A stretch of 17,260 nucleotides of DNA from Sphingomonas sp. (lineage in GTDB: Bacteria; Pseudomonadota; Alphaproteobacteria; Sphingomonadales; Sphingomonadaceae): the NCBI GenBank assembly GCA_021154945.1, contig JAJNQF010000194.1, forward strand, positions 1 through 17,260. The letters run 5' to 3'. The translations under genes and the position numbers were made by a program. Of this stretch, positions 1-5,732 are shown piece by piece. Below the pieces are notes generated by a model. It ran no database searches, was not told the origin of the DNA, and was given only the letters and a program-made list of their open reading frames with translations. Numbering within the stretch: position 1 is the stretch's first letter; the number at the start of each line of letters is the position of its first letter.

Positions 1-2
1 GC

Positions 3-95
3 CCCTTCAAGGACGTGCTCGCGGACGTGGACGACCGCCTGCGTCGGACGGAGCAGACCTATCTGGCGGTCGAGAAGGCGGGAAGCGAGCGATGA
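3..95 (+). CDS. 3' end of an unrecognised gene (partial)
   Basis: The frame starting at base 3 is open from the window edge and ends at TGA 93-95, giving the last 30 residues of a protein that ends VEKAGSER. The piece is charged, probably helical, and uses G/C-ending codons like a real gene. Its stop overlaps the start of the next gene as ATGA, which indicates translational coupling and one operon. Too little is present to name a family. Confidence 0.6.
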   Translation, partial: PFKDVLADVDDRLRRTEQTYLAVEKAGSER

Positions 96-460
96 CGGAT
101 CGACCTGGCGGAACCACGGGGGTCACGAACCCCGATCTGGACGGAGCGCATCGGGAACTGATCGCCCTCGTTCGAAGGCTGGAGGAGGGCGTCGACGTCG
201 CGACCACCCCGGAAGCCGTCGCCGCGATCGCGGATGCGATCATCGAGGTGAACGCCCGGGTCACGGCCATGGGGCGGGTGCTCCTGACGGACCGCACCGC
301 CGAGATCACCCGGAGCGCCCGCGCCGTGTCCGCGGCGATACCCGCGGTCGAACGCGCGATCGACGACATCGAGGACGAGCAGGCGCTCGTCGCCGGGATC
401 GCCGGCCTGCTGGCGACGGTCGATCATGCGGTCGAGCTGGCAGCCCTGGTGCGCGGCTGA
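92..460 (+). CDS. Hypothetical 122-aa helical protein
   Basis: I do not recognise a family. The start ATG overlaps the upstream stop (ATGA). The protein is small, rich in Ala, Val, Glu and Arg, has no signal peptide or membrane segment, and reads as a few long amphipathic helices, so it is probably a cytoplasmic helical-bundle or coiled-coil protein. It lies 40 bases before the DUF2235 hydrolase on the same strand with no obvious terminator between, so the two are likely cotranscribed. By position it could be a partner, chaperone or immunity protein for the hydrolase, but that is inference only. Codon use matches its neighbours. Confidence 0.7.
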   Translation: MTDRPGGTTGVTNPDLDGAHRELIALVRRLEEGVDVATTPEAVAAIADAIIEVNARVTAMGRVLLTDRTAEITRSARAVSAAIPAVERAIDDIEDEQALVAGIAGLLATVDHAVELAALVRG

Positions 461-500
461 CCGACGGCCGGACGATGAACCCGCGATGGAGAACCGAACG

Positions 501-1898
501 ATGAAGCGCCTGATCTTCTGCTTCGACGGCACCTGGAACAAGCTCGCGCCCGACCGGGCGACCAACGTCGTCCTGACCGCGGCGAGCATCGAGCGTCTGG
601 GCCATGACGGCGTCCCCCAGATCATCCACTACGACGAAGGGGTCGGCACGGGCCAGATGGACCAGGTCCGGGGCGGCGTGTTCGGCACGGGGCTGATGGA
701 CAACGTCCGCGAGGCGTATCGCTTCCTGGTGTTCAACTACGACGTCGGGGACGAGATCCACGTGTTCGGCTTCTCACGTGGAGCGTACAGCGCGCGGACG
801 TTCGTGGGCTTCCTGCGGCACGTCGGTCCTCTCCAGCGACTGCACGTCGGTCGTATCGACGAGGCGCTGCATCTCTACGAGAAGCGGACGAAGGGCGACG
901 AGGGCGCCAGCGAGGACCTTCGCCGGTTCCGCTCTCGCTATTCGGCGTCGGTGTGCATCGGCGGAGCCGACGACGAATGGCGATGCCTGAACGTCGACGA
1001 CTACGTGACCGGAGCAGCGCCCCCGATGCGCATCCGGTATCTCGGGGTCTGGGACACCGTCGGTGCGTTGGGGATCCCCGAACGTCTGCCGCTGAGCGGA
1101 TGGTTCAACCGGAAGTACCACTTCCACGACATCGGGGTGGACGACTTCGTCGAGAGCGCTCGGCATGCGGTGGCCATCGACGAGCGCCGCGTGCTCTTTC
1201 CCGTCGCGACACTGGGCGATCTCACCCCCCTCAACGCGGCGGCGGGCTTCGCCGACGACCACGAGGATGCGCCCTTCCAGGAGAAGTGGTTCCCGGGGAC
1301 GCACGGCTCCGTCGGCGGCGGCGGCGACGTCCAGGGTCTGTCGGACGAGGCGCTGCTCTGGATCCTCGCGGGCGCCAAGCATGCCGGACTGCGTCTGGAC
1401 ACCGCACATGGCACTCGCCTGCACGGGCTGAGGCCGGATCCTCTCGCGCCGTTGGTCAACGAGACAAAGCCCGAGCGCAGCGCGACCGCCGCCTGGACGA
1501 CGGATCGCGCGGGTCCCGACCACCTCTGGCAGGTCTCGGAGAGCGCCCGTCGCCGCTGGCGTACGCCGGCGTCGAAGCTGGGCGGCAAGGCGTATCGCCC
1601 TGCGACCCTCTCCAAGGTCGCGACGGCTCTGAACGCTCTCGGGAAGTGGGAGTTCACGCCGCCGACGGACCTGATCGCGGTGGAGATCGTCAAGCCGGGG
1701 GACTTCCTCGGCAGGTACGCGCAGCGCCACTATGGCGACGGCGAGCTCTGGCGGCCGATCCACGCCGCGAACCTCGATACGATCAGCGATCCGAACGAGA
1801 TCGTACCGGGTCGGGAGGTCAGGATTCCACGCCTCGATCCGATGCCTGCGTCCGCTCCCGTCATGGCGGCCGGAGCGCCTCGGGAAGGCGGACCATGA
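501..1898 (+). CDS. DUF2235 (Tle1-like) alpha/beta hydrolase with C-terminal LysM-like domain
   Basis: This is a 465-aa serine hydrolase of the DUF2235 family, which includes the Tle1 phospholipase effectors of type VI secretion. The N-terminus has the family signature CFDGTWN (residues 7-13). The nucleophile elbow is GFSRG (90-94, Ser92). WDTVG (184-188, Asp185) and HGSVGGG (268-274, His268) supply the likely rest of the triad. Residues about 392-444 read as a LysM-like fold (ending VPGREVRIPRL), which suggests binding to peptidoglycan or a related glycan. There is no signal peptide. I chose ATG 501 because GGAGA at 488-492 lies 8 bases upstream; ATG 486 is in frame but lacks such a site. 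It sits in an operon with small genes on both sides; its stop overlaps the next ATG as ATGA. No secretion genes are visible, so an effector role is inference. Confidence 0.9.
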   Translation: MKRLIFCFDGTWNKLAPDRATNVVLTAASIERLGHDGVPQIIHYDEGVGTGQMDQVRGGVFGTGLMDNVREAYRFLVFNYDVGDEIHVFGFSRGAYSARTFVGFLRHVGPLQRLHVGRIDEALHLYEKRTKGDEGASEDLRRFRSRYSASVCIGGADDEWRCLNVDDYVTGAAPPMRIRYLGVWDTVGALGIPERLPLSGWFNRKYHFHDIGVDDFVESARHAVAIDERRVLFPVATLGDLTPLNAAAGFADDHEDAPFQEKWFPGTHGSVGGGGDVQGLSDEALLWILAGAKHAGLRLDTAHGTRLHGLRPDPLAPLVNETKPERSATAAWTTDRAGPDHLWQVSESARRRWRTPASKLGGKAYRPATLSKVATALNALGKWEFTPPTDLIAVEIVKPGDFLGRYAQRHYGDGELWRPIHAANLDTISDPNEIVPGREVRIPRLDPMPASAPVMAAGAPREGGP

Positions 1899-2084
1899 CG
1901 AGCGGACTTCTTCAACGACAACCATTTCGAGGGACGCGGCGTATGGACGGACGCGTCCATCCCCGAGGCGTCCGTCCGGCTCGTCGAGGAATCCGATTGG
2001 CATCCACTGTACCGCGAGATGTACCCGGACGACTTCGAGGAGGACTATCGGAGCCATATGGCCGTGGACGACGAACCGGACTGA
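1895..2084 (+). pseudogene. Small acidic protein gene with an apparent one-base frameshift near its start
   Basis: ATG 1895 overlaps the hydrolase stop as ATGA, a typical coupled start, but its frame soon becomes Arg-rich and unlike a protein. One base over, from 1905 to TGA 2082-2084, the sequence reads as a strongly acidic, Trp/Tyr/Phe-containing peptide (DFFNDNHFEGRGVW, then LYREMYPDDFEEDY) with strongly G/C-biased third positions. That body has no start codon of its own: upstream in its frame lies the hydrolase stop. Removing one G of the GG at 1904-1905 would join MTS to DFFND and give a protein of about 62 aa. It is either a genuine frameshift mutation, a sequencing error, or less likely recoding. 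A small acidic gene directly behind a toxin-like hydrolase could be an immunity protein; I do not recognise the family. Confidence 0.6.
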
Positions 2085-2621
2085 TCGATCGCTAAACACC
2101 CGTCGCCGGGTCATGCCTCCGGCGCCCTTCCTCCTCTTGTCGCCGACACACCGGTCGCCTGCTGCCACTGCTCCCGCTCCGGCCGCGCCACCGCCCTGCG
2201 CCGTCGCCGATCCTCGCTTCTGGACGCGGCATCGCGTCTGCACGATCCTGGCCGAGGCAGCATTCGCTCGGCCTCCGGACGTGTGGCTCGGCCGGACGCC
2301 CCACCGGCACCGCTTTGTGGTCGGGCGCACCGCATCCGACGGCATCACCGTCCGCAGCGGCATCGCGTTCGAATTGGATTGCCGCATCAGGGGGAACGGG
2401 TCGGATGCATCCCTACCCGGGCAGGGCCGCAGGCCGAAACGCCAGGACACCGTGTCGCGCCGGATGCGGAGCCCGGTGGCGGCCGCCACGATCCGCGCCA
2501 TGTCGGCCTCGCTCCCACGAGCATTGGATGCGCCCCCGCCCTGTGGCGTCGGTGGGCTCACGCCCGCAGCGTTCCGCCCCCCGGACGGTGCACGGGGCGG
2601 CCTCGTGAGAAGCGAGAAATA
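2085..2621. other. Gene-poor stretch with one weak open frame
   Basis: No confident gene lies between the acidic small gene and the AT-rich promoter. The best candidate is a plus-strand frame from ATG 2113 to TGA 2635-2637 (174 codons). Its middle part has G/C-ending codons and a protein-like reading (for example GITVRSGIAFELDC), but its first third is Pro/Ala-rich, its end runs into the palindrome, and there is no ribosome site. A long minus-strand frame across the same DNA is Arg/Gly-rich and looks like a shadow. It may be a decayed gene. Confidence 0.35.
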
Positions 2622-2639
2622 CATCAATTATAATTGATG
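2622..2639. promoter_or_regulatory. Perfect 18-bp palindrome, probable operator
   Basis: CATCAATTA is followed directly by its exact reverse complement TAATTGATG. It is one of the few AT-rich patches in very GC-rich DNA and lies about 105 bases before the start of the 224-aa gene. A perfect spacerless dyad of this size is typical of the site of a dimeric helix-turn-helix repressor. It overlaps a candidate -35 element. The binding protein is unknown. Confidence 0.6.
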
Positions 2640-2663
2640 CAATAATCGTTGAACTATTAGGAT
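2635..2663 (+). promoter_or_regulatory. Candidate sigma-70-type promoter
   Basis: TTGATG (2635-2640) and TAGGAT (2658-2663) are separated by exactly 17 bases and lie in the AT-rich patch upstream of the 224-aa gene. The -35 lies inside the right half of the palindrome, so a bound regulator would be expected to block polymerase. The match is moderate and start-site mapping is lacking. Confidence 0.4.
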
Positions 2664-2744
2664 TGAGCCGCTACATTGGATCCGTCCGGTCAAGACCGCC
2701 GATCGGACGATTCCAGCGGCACCCGGCGGTCGGGAGCGACCAGA

Positions 2745-3419
2745 ATGCAGAACACCTCGATCCAGCGCATCGTGACGAACGAACCCATGATCGATCCCCT
2801 CGACTTCGACCGCGAGGACGACGAGGTCGTCGTCACGACGAAGCGCGGTCTGATCCGGCTCGCGCTCGTCGCCGCCGACACCGCGTCCAGATTCGAGCGC
2901 GAGGGGATCGACCACGATCCCGTCGCCTGGATGCTCGCGCCGCGCGTGCTCTTCGAGGGCCGGTCCGCGATCGACGCCTGCCTCGGGCGCCACGAGTGCC
3001 TCCGGGCCGTCCTTCTCCACGGCCTCTCGATCGGCCTCGACGCGGAACTGGACGAGATCGGCGACCTGATGGACGACGACGACGCGGTAGGCGCGTGCGA
3101 CGGATTCGAGGCCGGCGACGCGGAACGGCGTCTGTGGACCTCGTTCCACGTCGTGGAGCGCGACGGGCGCATGATCCAGGCGTTCGACGCGGTCGTCGCC
3201 GTCGACCGCGTCGAGGCCGAGAACATGCTGCGTCTCCGTCACGGCCTGCCCGCCGACGGCCTTCCGGAGATCGTGGAGGGCTTCGATCCGAACCTGCCTC
3301 TGGCGGAGGCCCTGGTATCGCCGGCCGTGGCGGACATGCTCGAGCAGGTCGCAGCGGACCCGAGCTCGCCGTTGGCCGAGGGACTCTCTGTGTACATCGA
3401 GCAGAAGTTCGCGGCGTGA
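2745..3419 (+). CDS. Hypothetical 224-aa acidic protein
   Basis: No named family is assigned, although the sequence resembles proteins I associate with sphingomonads. ATG 2745 was chosen because GGGAG at 2732-2736 lies 8 bases upstream; the frame is open further up only from a TTG at 2676. There is no signal peptide or membrane segment. Residues 59-100 form a compact motif (PVAWMLAPRVLFEG, then ACL-x4-CLRAVLLHGLSIGLDA) that weakly recalls the toxin-binding region of Xre/MbcA/ParS antitoxins; this is a hint, not an assignment. An Asp-rich patch follows (110-113, DDDD). The C-terminal part (180-224) ends with VSPAVADMLEQV and VYIEQKFAA. It has its own promoter with a palindromic operator and a GC hairpin just downstream, so it is probably its own transcription unit. 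Confidence 0.8.
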   Translation: MQNTSIQRIVTNEPMIDPLDFDREDDEVVVTTKRGLIRLALVAADTASRFEREGIDHDPVAWMLAPRVLFEGRSAIDACLGRHECLRAVLLHGLSIGLDAELDEIGDLMDDDDAVGACDGFEAGDAERRLWTSFHVVERDGRMIQAFDAVVAVDRVEAENMLRLRHGLPADGLPEIVEGFDPNLPLAEALVSPAVADMLEQVAADPSSPLAEGLSVYIEQKFAA

Positions 3420-3431
3420 CCGCGCGCCCCT

Positions 3432-3455
3432 GCCGGCGCGCCTACGTGCGCCGGC
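3432..3455. terminator. GC-rich hairpin after the 224-aa gene
   Basis: GCCGGCGC (3432-3439) and GCGCCGGC (3448-3455) form a perfect 8-bp stem with an 8-base loop, 12 bases after the stop codon. No T-tract follows, so termination is plausible but unproven. Confidence 0.45.
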
Positions 3456-3601
3456 GTGTCGGCGAGGACCGCGTCACACGACCGGAACGCTCCCCTCCAC
3501 GTGCAGCATGAAGCGGGGGGCGGGCCGCACGCCGCCCGCCCGCGCAATCCGAATCCGCACTTCGCCGGCGGCGGGGGTGACGAAGACAGAAGGAGGGCAT
3601 C

Positions 3602-4288
3602 ATGGAAGAATCCGAACCCGAACGCGCGCCCGGGCTCCCGACGTCCTTCGTACCCGTGCTCTACGACGGAACGCGGAACGGCTTCGTCGGCGTCGGCCTT
3701 GTCCGCGACCTCGGAATCCGTGGCGCGGGCGTCGACCCCGGTCCGTCCGTATGGGTTCTCGAGCAGGCGTTCGCGGACGATGCGCGCGATCTCCACTGCT
3801 GGATGCTGACCCGCCCCGAGCGCTGGTCGGTGTGGGCCCGCATCGCGCCGATCGTCGGTGCCGAGATGCTCGCGTTGATGATGGAGGACGAACGGGACCG
3901 TGACGTTCGGCGCTCGGCCGAGCTCGAGGACCAGAACGCGGCGTTCAGGAGGAGGACGCGAACCGTCACGGCGGAGTCCACCATCCTCCTGGGCCGGTCG
4001 TGCGTGACCCTCCGACGTGGCGTGGAGGAGGATCCGTTCCTCGTCCTGGCGTTCGACGAGACTGTTGAGCGCGACCGGCTCTGGGACTGGCTTCGTTGGC
4101 AGCCGCACCGGTTCCGCGAATGGCGGTTGTTCTGGGAGCTGGAAGGCACCGTGGCACTCAGGAAGATGATCCGCGGGTCGATGATCATCGATGAGAAGCG
4201 CGCACGGGCCGCGGGACTGGCGATACGCGGACGCCGTCCGCTGCGTCTGTGGCGCGGCGGACGGAACTCCCGCATCATCGATGGCTGA
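3602..4288 (+). CDS. Hypothetical 228-aa protein
   Basis: I do not recognise a family. The start is well supported by AAGGAGG at 3590-3596, five bases before ATG 3602. The protein is soluble, with no signal peptide or membrane span. It is rich in Arg, Glu and Trp: Trp-containing segments (SVWVLEQAF; CWMLTRPERWSVWARI; LWDWLRWQPHRFREWRLFWEL) alternate with a charged, probably helical stretch at about 95-120. The last about 35 residues are strongly basic (RGRRPLRLWRGGRNSR), which could bind nucleic acid. It lies 183 bases after the 224-aa gene on the same strand, with a hairpin between, so coupling to that gene is uncertain. Strong G/C third-position bias supports it being real. Confidence 0.75.
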   Translation: MEESEPERAPGLPTSFVPVLYDGTRNGFVGVGLVRDLGIRGAGVDPGPSVWVLEQAFADDARDLHCWMLTRPERWSVWARIAPIVGAEMLALMMEDERDRDVRRSAELEDQNAAFRRRTRTVTAESTILLGRSCVTLRRGVEEDPFLVLAFDETVERDRLWDWLRWQPHRFREWRLFWELEGTVALRKMIRGSMIIDEKRARAAGLAIRGRRPLRLWRGGRNSRIIDG

Positions 4289-4814
4289 GCCGAACGGTCG
4301 CTACCGGGGCCCGACGTTCCGATCGGCGGCTCGGCCCGGCCAGGAGGCCCCGCGCGCGCGCATGCCGCCTCCCGCAGGCACCCATGCCTCCCTCCCGACC
4401 GTTCCGCCTCCCTGCGACCTCCACATGGCCCGAGACGCACCGACGGTCCCCCTCACCTATCACCTCGACGACCGGCCCACCGAAGATCACGACCGATGCC
4501 GGACTCGCCACCCGGTCCCCCCGATCATTCCAAACTCGCTTCCTACTGACCAGGCCCATCAAGCGAGCATCGGTTTCCCGCCCGTCTCACGCCGCGTCGC
4601 GATCCGCTTCGACGGTAGCGGTCTTCGAGGCGGGATCCGGCGCGAGGAGGAGGCTCTCATGCTCCTCGTTCCCAGCAGCTGGGATCGCGGCCTTCGTGCT
4701 TTGACACGGAAAACCCTCCGGTGCCGATCCATCCCGCGGCAACGGTCATCGACCCTCCGACCGGGCACCGGCAGGGTATCCCTCGTCACGGAACACCGTC
4801 CTCGCCTCCACTAC
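4289..4814. other. Long intergenic stretch, no supported gene
   Basis: No open frame here has convincing codon use. A frame from ATG 4659 has a purine-rich GAGGAGGAGG just upstream, but its product (57 residues, Arg/Ser-rich) does not look like a folded protein. A minus-strand frame ending near 4275 from TTG 4562 is likewise weak. A 9-base inverted pair (GAACGGTCG near 4293 and CGACCGTTC near 4397) is present with no clear role. The stretch leads into the origin-like locus. Confidence 0.5.
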
Positions 4815-4821
4815 CAAGTAA

Positions 4822-4971
4822 GAATCTAGAATCAGATTGTTGTAGCTGTTGGCACGTTGATGACGGGCATTCGCGCGCCATCCCTGAATCGCCAACATCT
4901 TGACCGGCCCGGTCGCTGCGATTCCCATCGATTCGATTCATTCGTCCACGTCATCCACAGCCTGCGGACTC
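4822..4971. promoter_or_regulatory. Cluster of seven GANTC (CcrM methylation) sites
   Basis: GANTC occurs at 4822-4826, 4829-4833, 4886-4890, 4920-4924, 4930-4934, 4935-4939 and 4967-4971. In random sequence of even composition one site per 256 bases is expected, so seven in 150 is a strong local excess. CcrM methylates GANTC in alphaproteobacteria in a cell-cycle-dependent way and such sites are found in origins and cell-cycle promoters. Confidence 0.7.
4830..4842 (+). promoter_or_regulatory. IHF-binding-site match
   Basis: AATCAGATTGTTG matches the IHF consensus WATCARNNNNTTR at every fixed position. It lies in the AT-rich patch about 110 bases before the first DnaA box, as IHF sites do in several bacterial origins. 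Confidence 0.5.
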
Positions 4972-5082
4972 AATCCCGCGCTGTTGGCGTCTTTGTGGAC
5001 AACCATCGGGTTATCCACCGTGGATCCGTCGCCGTTGCAGAGGTGCCACTTATCACCTGATCAATCTCCGGAGTTATCCACG
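4951..5082. promoter_or_regulatory. Group of four DnaA boxes
   Basis: Each differs by one base from TTATCCACA: TCATCCACA (4951-4959), TTGTCCACA on the minus strand (4994-5002), TTATCCACC (5011-5019) and TTATCCACG (5074-5082). Start-to-start distances are 43, 17 and 63. The third box runs into a dyad (ATCCACCGTGGAT). Confidence 0.65.
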
Positions 5083-5107
5083 GCCGCGTATCGCCGCATT
5101 CGACGAT

Positions 5108-5137
5108 GAAGGCCGCTCGTTTCGTGCGTCGGCCTTC
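5108..5137. repeat. 8-bp inverted repeat hairpin beside the origin-like locus
   Basis: GAAGGCCG (5108-5115) pairs perfectly with CGGCCTTC (5130-5137) around a 14-base loop. It starts 26 bases after the last DnaA box. There is no T-tract; it may be a terminator or a structural element. Confidence 0.4.
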
Positions 5138-5450
5138 TCGATGGCGCCGTTCCTGTTGGGTTCGGTCGGGGAGCCGGCGGACACGGCGCCCGGATCCTTC
5201 GATCGAAATCGCGCTCCAAGACATTCGTCCGGGACGCAGCGCCGAGCGCTCGCGCCGCCATCCAGCCACCAACGCCGGCTCGAGGCGCACTGGGGCAGCG
5301 AGCCTGTCTATCAAGCCGAGCACGACGTGCTATCGCTGCTCTCGGCGCCTGCCGCGTCGGATCGGAGAGATGCATGTTCAAGCGCCGGACCGTCTTCGAA
5401 AATCGGGGCGAGCGTCCCGTGAGCTCGGGCTACCGGCCGGCGGCGGCCTG
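5138..5450. other. Intergenic stretch, no supported gene
   Basis: Plus frames are open here but read as Arg/Ser/Pro-rich shadows. A small dyad (GGCTCG near 5278 with CGAGCC near 5298) is the only structure noticed. The stretch probably carries the promoter of the downstream genes, but no clear -35/-10 pair stands out. Confidence 0.4.
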
Positions 5451-5732
5451 ATGGCACGCATCGTGGACGTCCTTGAGGAGGACGGCGGCCCACATGGCCT
5501 GCGCAAACAGAGGATCGTGCGGGCACTGACACGGGAGCAGGCGGAAGCCGGCCATGCACGGTCCCAGCCGATGGAGGCGCGGACGACCGCGGCCCGCGGG
5601 ATCGGGGAAGCCTCCCCCATTCGCGTTCGATCACCTGGGGTTCGGCCGGCCGAGACCTTCAGGCTTCAGATCGAACGAGGTCCCCGCCGCGACCTCATAA
5701 CCAGCAACACGTTCGCATTGGCCGATCAATGA
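5451..5732 (+). CDS. Possible small gene (93 aa) overlapping the DUF6602 gene
   Basis: The frame from ATG 5451 reads MARIVDVLEEDGG and then an Arg/Glu-rich helical stretch (LRKQRIVRALTREQAEAG), and ends at TGA 5730-5732. Its stop overlaps the next start (ATG 5729) as ATGA, the arrangement expected for a coupled upstream gene. The first half has good codon use; the second half is Arg/Pro-rich and less convincing. No clear ribosome site precedes ATG 5451, and an in-frame ATG exists at 5370. No family is recognised. If real, it could be a regulator or partner of the DUF6602 protein. Confidence 0.4.
   Translation: MARIVDVLEEDGGPHGLRKQRIVRALTREQAEAGHARSQPMEARTTAARGIGEASPIRVRSPGVRPAETFRLQIERGPRRDLITSNTFALADQ

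Larger units (their letters stand above)
4815..5085. other. Replication-origin-like locus (AT-rich DNA, IHF site, GANTC cluster, DnaA boxes)
   Basis: Four kinds of origin signal lie within 270 bases. AT-rich DNA at about 4815-4855 could be the unwinding element. It carries a perfect IHF consensus. Seven GANTC sites follow between 4822 and 4971. Four one-mismatch DnaA boxes lie at 4951-4959, 4994-5002 (minus), 5011-5019 and 5074-5082. No protein is encoded here. The genes usually flanking alphaproteobacterial chromosome origins (hemE, rho, gidA, parAB, dnaA) are not in the window, and neither is a recognisable rep gene, so this could be a plasmid or chromid origin, a displaced origin, or a DnaA/IHF-controlled regulatory region. 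Confidence 0.55.

Noticed and set aside
953..2095. 380-codon plus-strand frame overlapping the hydrolase
   Set aside because: Arg-rich shadow of the DUF2235 frame; only its ATG at 1895 matters, as the likely start of the frameshifted small gene.
774..2627. 617-codon open frame on the minus strand
   Set aside because: It lies opposite the DUF2235 gene, is Arg/Gly/Pro-rich and has no family motif; a shadow of GC-rich codons.
4659..4829. Small plus-strand gene with a GAGGAGG-like site
   Set aside because: The product is Arg/Ser-rich without protein-like pattern; the purine run is probably chance.
4815..5085. Calling the locus the chromosomal oriC outright
   Set aside because: The usual flanking genes are absent and no skew can be computed here, so only an origin-like label is justified.
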